Source of the DNA: an uncultured Clostridia bacterium
GTDB taxonomy: Bacteria > Bacillota > Clostridia > Christensenellales > Pumilibacteraceae
Length of the DNA stretch: 13,779 nt
Assembly: GCA_947385185.1 (NCBI GenBank)
Contig: CANDJX010000034.1
Coordinates: 1 to 13,779 of the forward strand
Direction of reading: 5' to 3'
The notes beneath the pieces are model-generated. The model searched no databases. It saw nothing but the letters and a program-made list of their open reading frames with translations, and was not told where the DNA came from. The position numbers were made by a program, and so were the translations under genes. Below are positions 13,733 through 13,779 of this stretch, piece after piece; within the stretch, counting starts at the first letter, position 1, and each line of letters starts with the position of its first letter.

Positions 13733-13779
13733 AGATCGGAAGAGCACACGTCTGAACTCCAGTCACTTACAGGAATCTC
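13733..13779. other. Illumina TruSeq adapter with index (artefact)
   Basis: Positions 13733-13766 are the TruSeq read-2/index adapter from AGATCGGAAGAGC to CCAGTCAC. Positions 13767-13774 are the index TTACAGGA, and 13775-13779 (ATCTC) begin the flow-cell arm. It is the inverted partner of positions 1-48. The true genomic sequence ends at 13732, inside purA. Confidence 0.99.

Noticed and set aside
12279..13766. 495-residue minus-strand ORF at the right end
   Set aside because: It also starts in the adapter and is a shadow of purA and the S-component gene, which show clear family motifs on the plus strand.

Overview
The insert reads as a chromosomal fragment of an uncultured anaerobic Bacillota (Clostridia-like) bacterium. 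The clues are RNase J, a YrrM/YrrO-type tRNA wobble-modification pair, an ECF-type vitamin S component, a SpoVB/MurJ-like flippase, DUF368/PopT, and Shine-Dalgarno sites ahead of most genes. All complete genes stop with TAA or TGA. Both ends are not genome: positions 1-48 and 13733-13779 are inverted copies of an Illumina TruSeq read-2 adapter with the same 8-base index. The biological sequence is therefore 49-13732.

Left part, minus strand (49-3113). The cut 5' end of a probable ABC exporter gene (49-269) lies behind a leader with two hairpins. The stretch 270-709 has no protein gene but is unusually structured: an intrinsic terminator, a cloverleaf-like palindromic element (412-529), and a second element (554-709) built from three copies of one 12-base word around a very GC-rich hairpin. 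Next comes a tight phospholipid operon, TetR regulator - plsC - plsX (3036 down to 710), with a consensus-like promoter and a near-palindromic candidate operator.

Middle, minus strand (3106-9823). popT (DUF368, undecaprenyl-phosphate translocase) stands alone behind its own promoter. A four-gene chain, rnjA (RNase J) - trmR - trhP (peptidase U32) - AEC-family permease, is joined by a stop/start overlap and short gaps. It links RNA decay with 5-hydroxy/5-methoxyuridine modification of tRNA. A sugar-nucleotide pyrophosphorylase-like gene lies upstream of this chain.

Divergent region 9824-10156. On the minus strand there is a perfect sigma-A promoter (TTGACA, 17 bp, TATAAT) and, about 90 nt downstream, a terminator hairpin with a T7 run. 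This is either a small RNA of about 94 nt or an attenuator leader for the nucleotidyltransferase. It is the best candidate for something undescribed in the window.

Right part, plus strand (10157-13732): a SpoVB/MurJ-like lipid flippase, an oversized folate-family ECF S component with its own promoter, and purA, translationally coupled by an ATGA overlap and cut off by the adapter after 304 codons. Several genes bear on the cell envelope (PlsX/PlsC for phosphatidic acid, PopT and the flippase for the undecaprenyl carrier cycle, the sugar nucleotidyltransferase), but they lie in separate transcription units. All family calls are from reading the translations; no database search was run.
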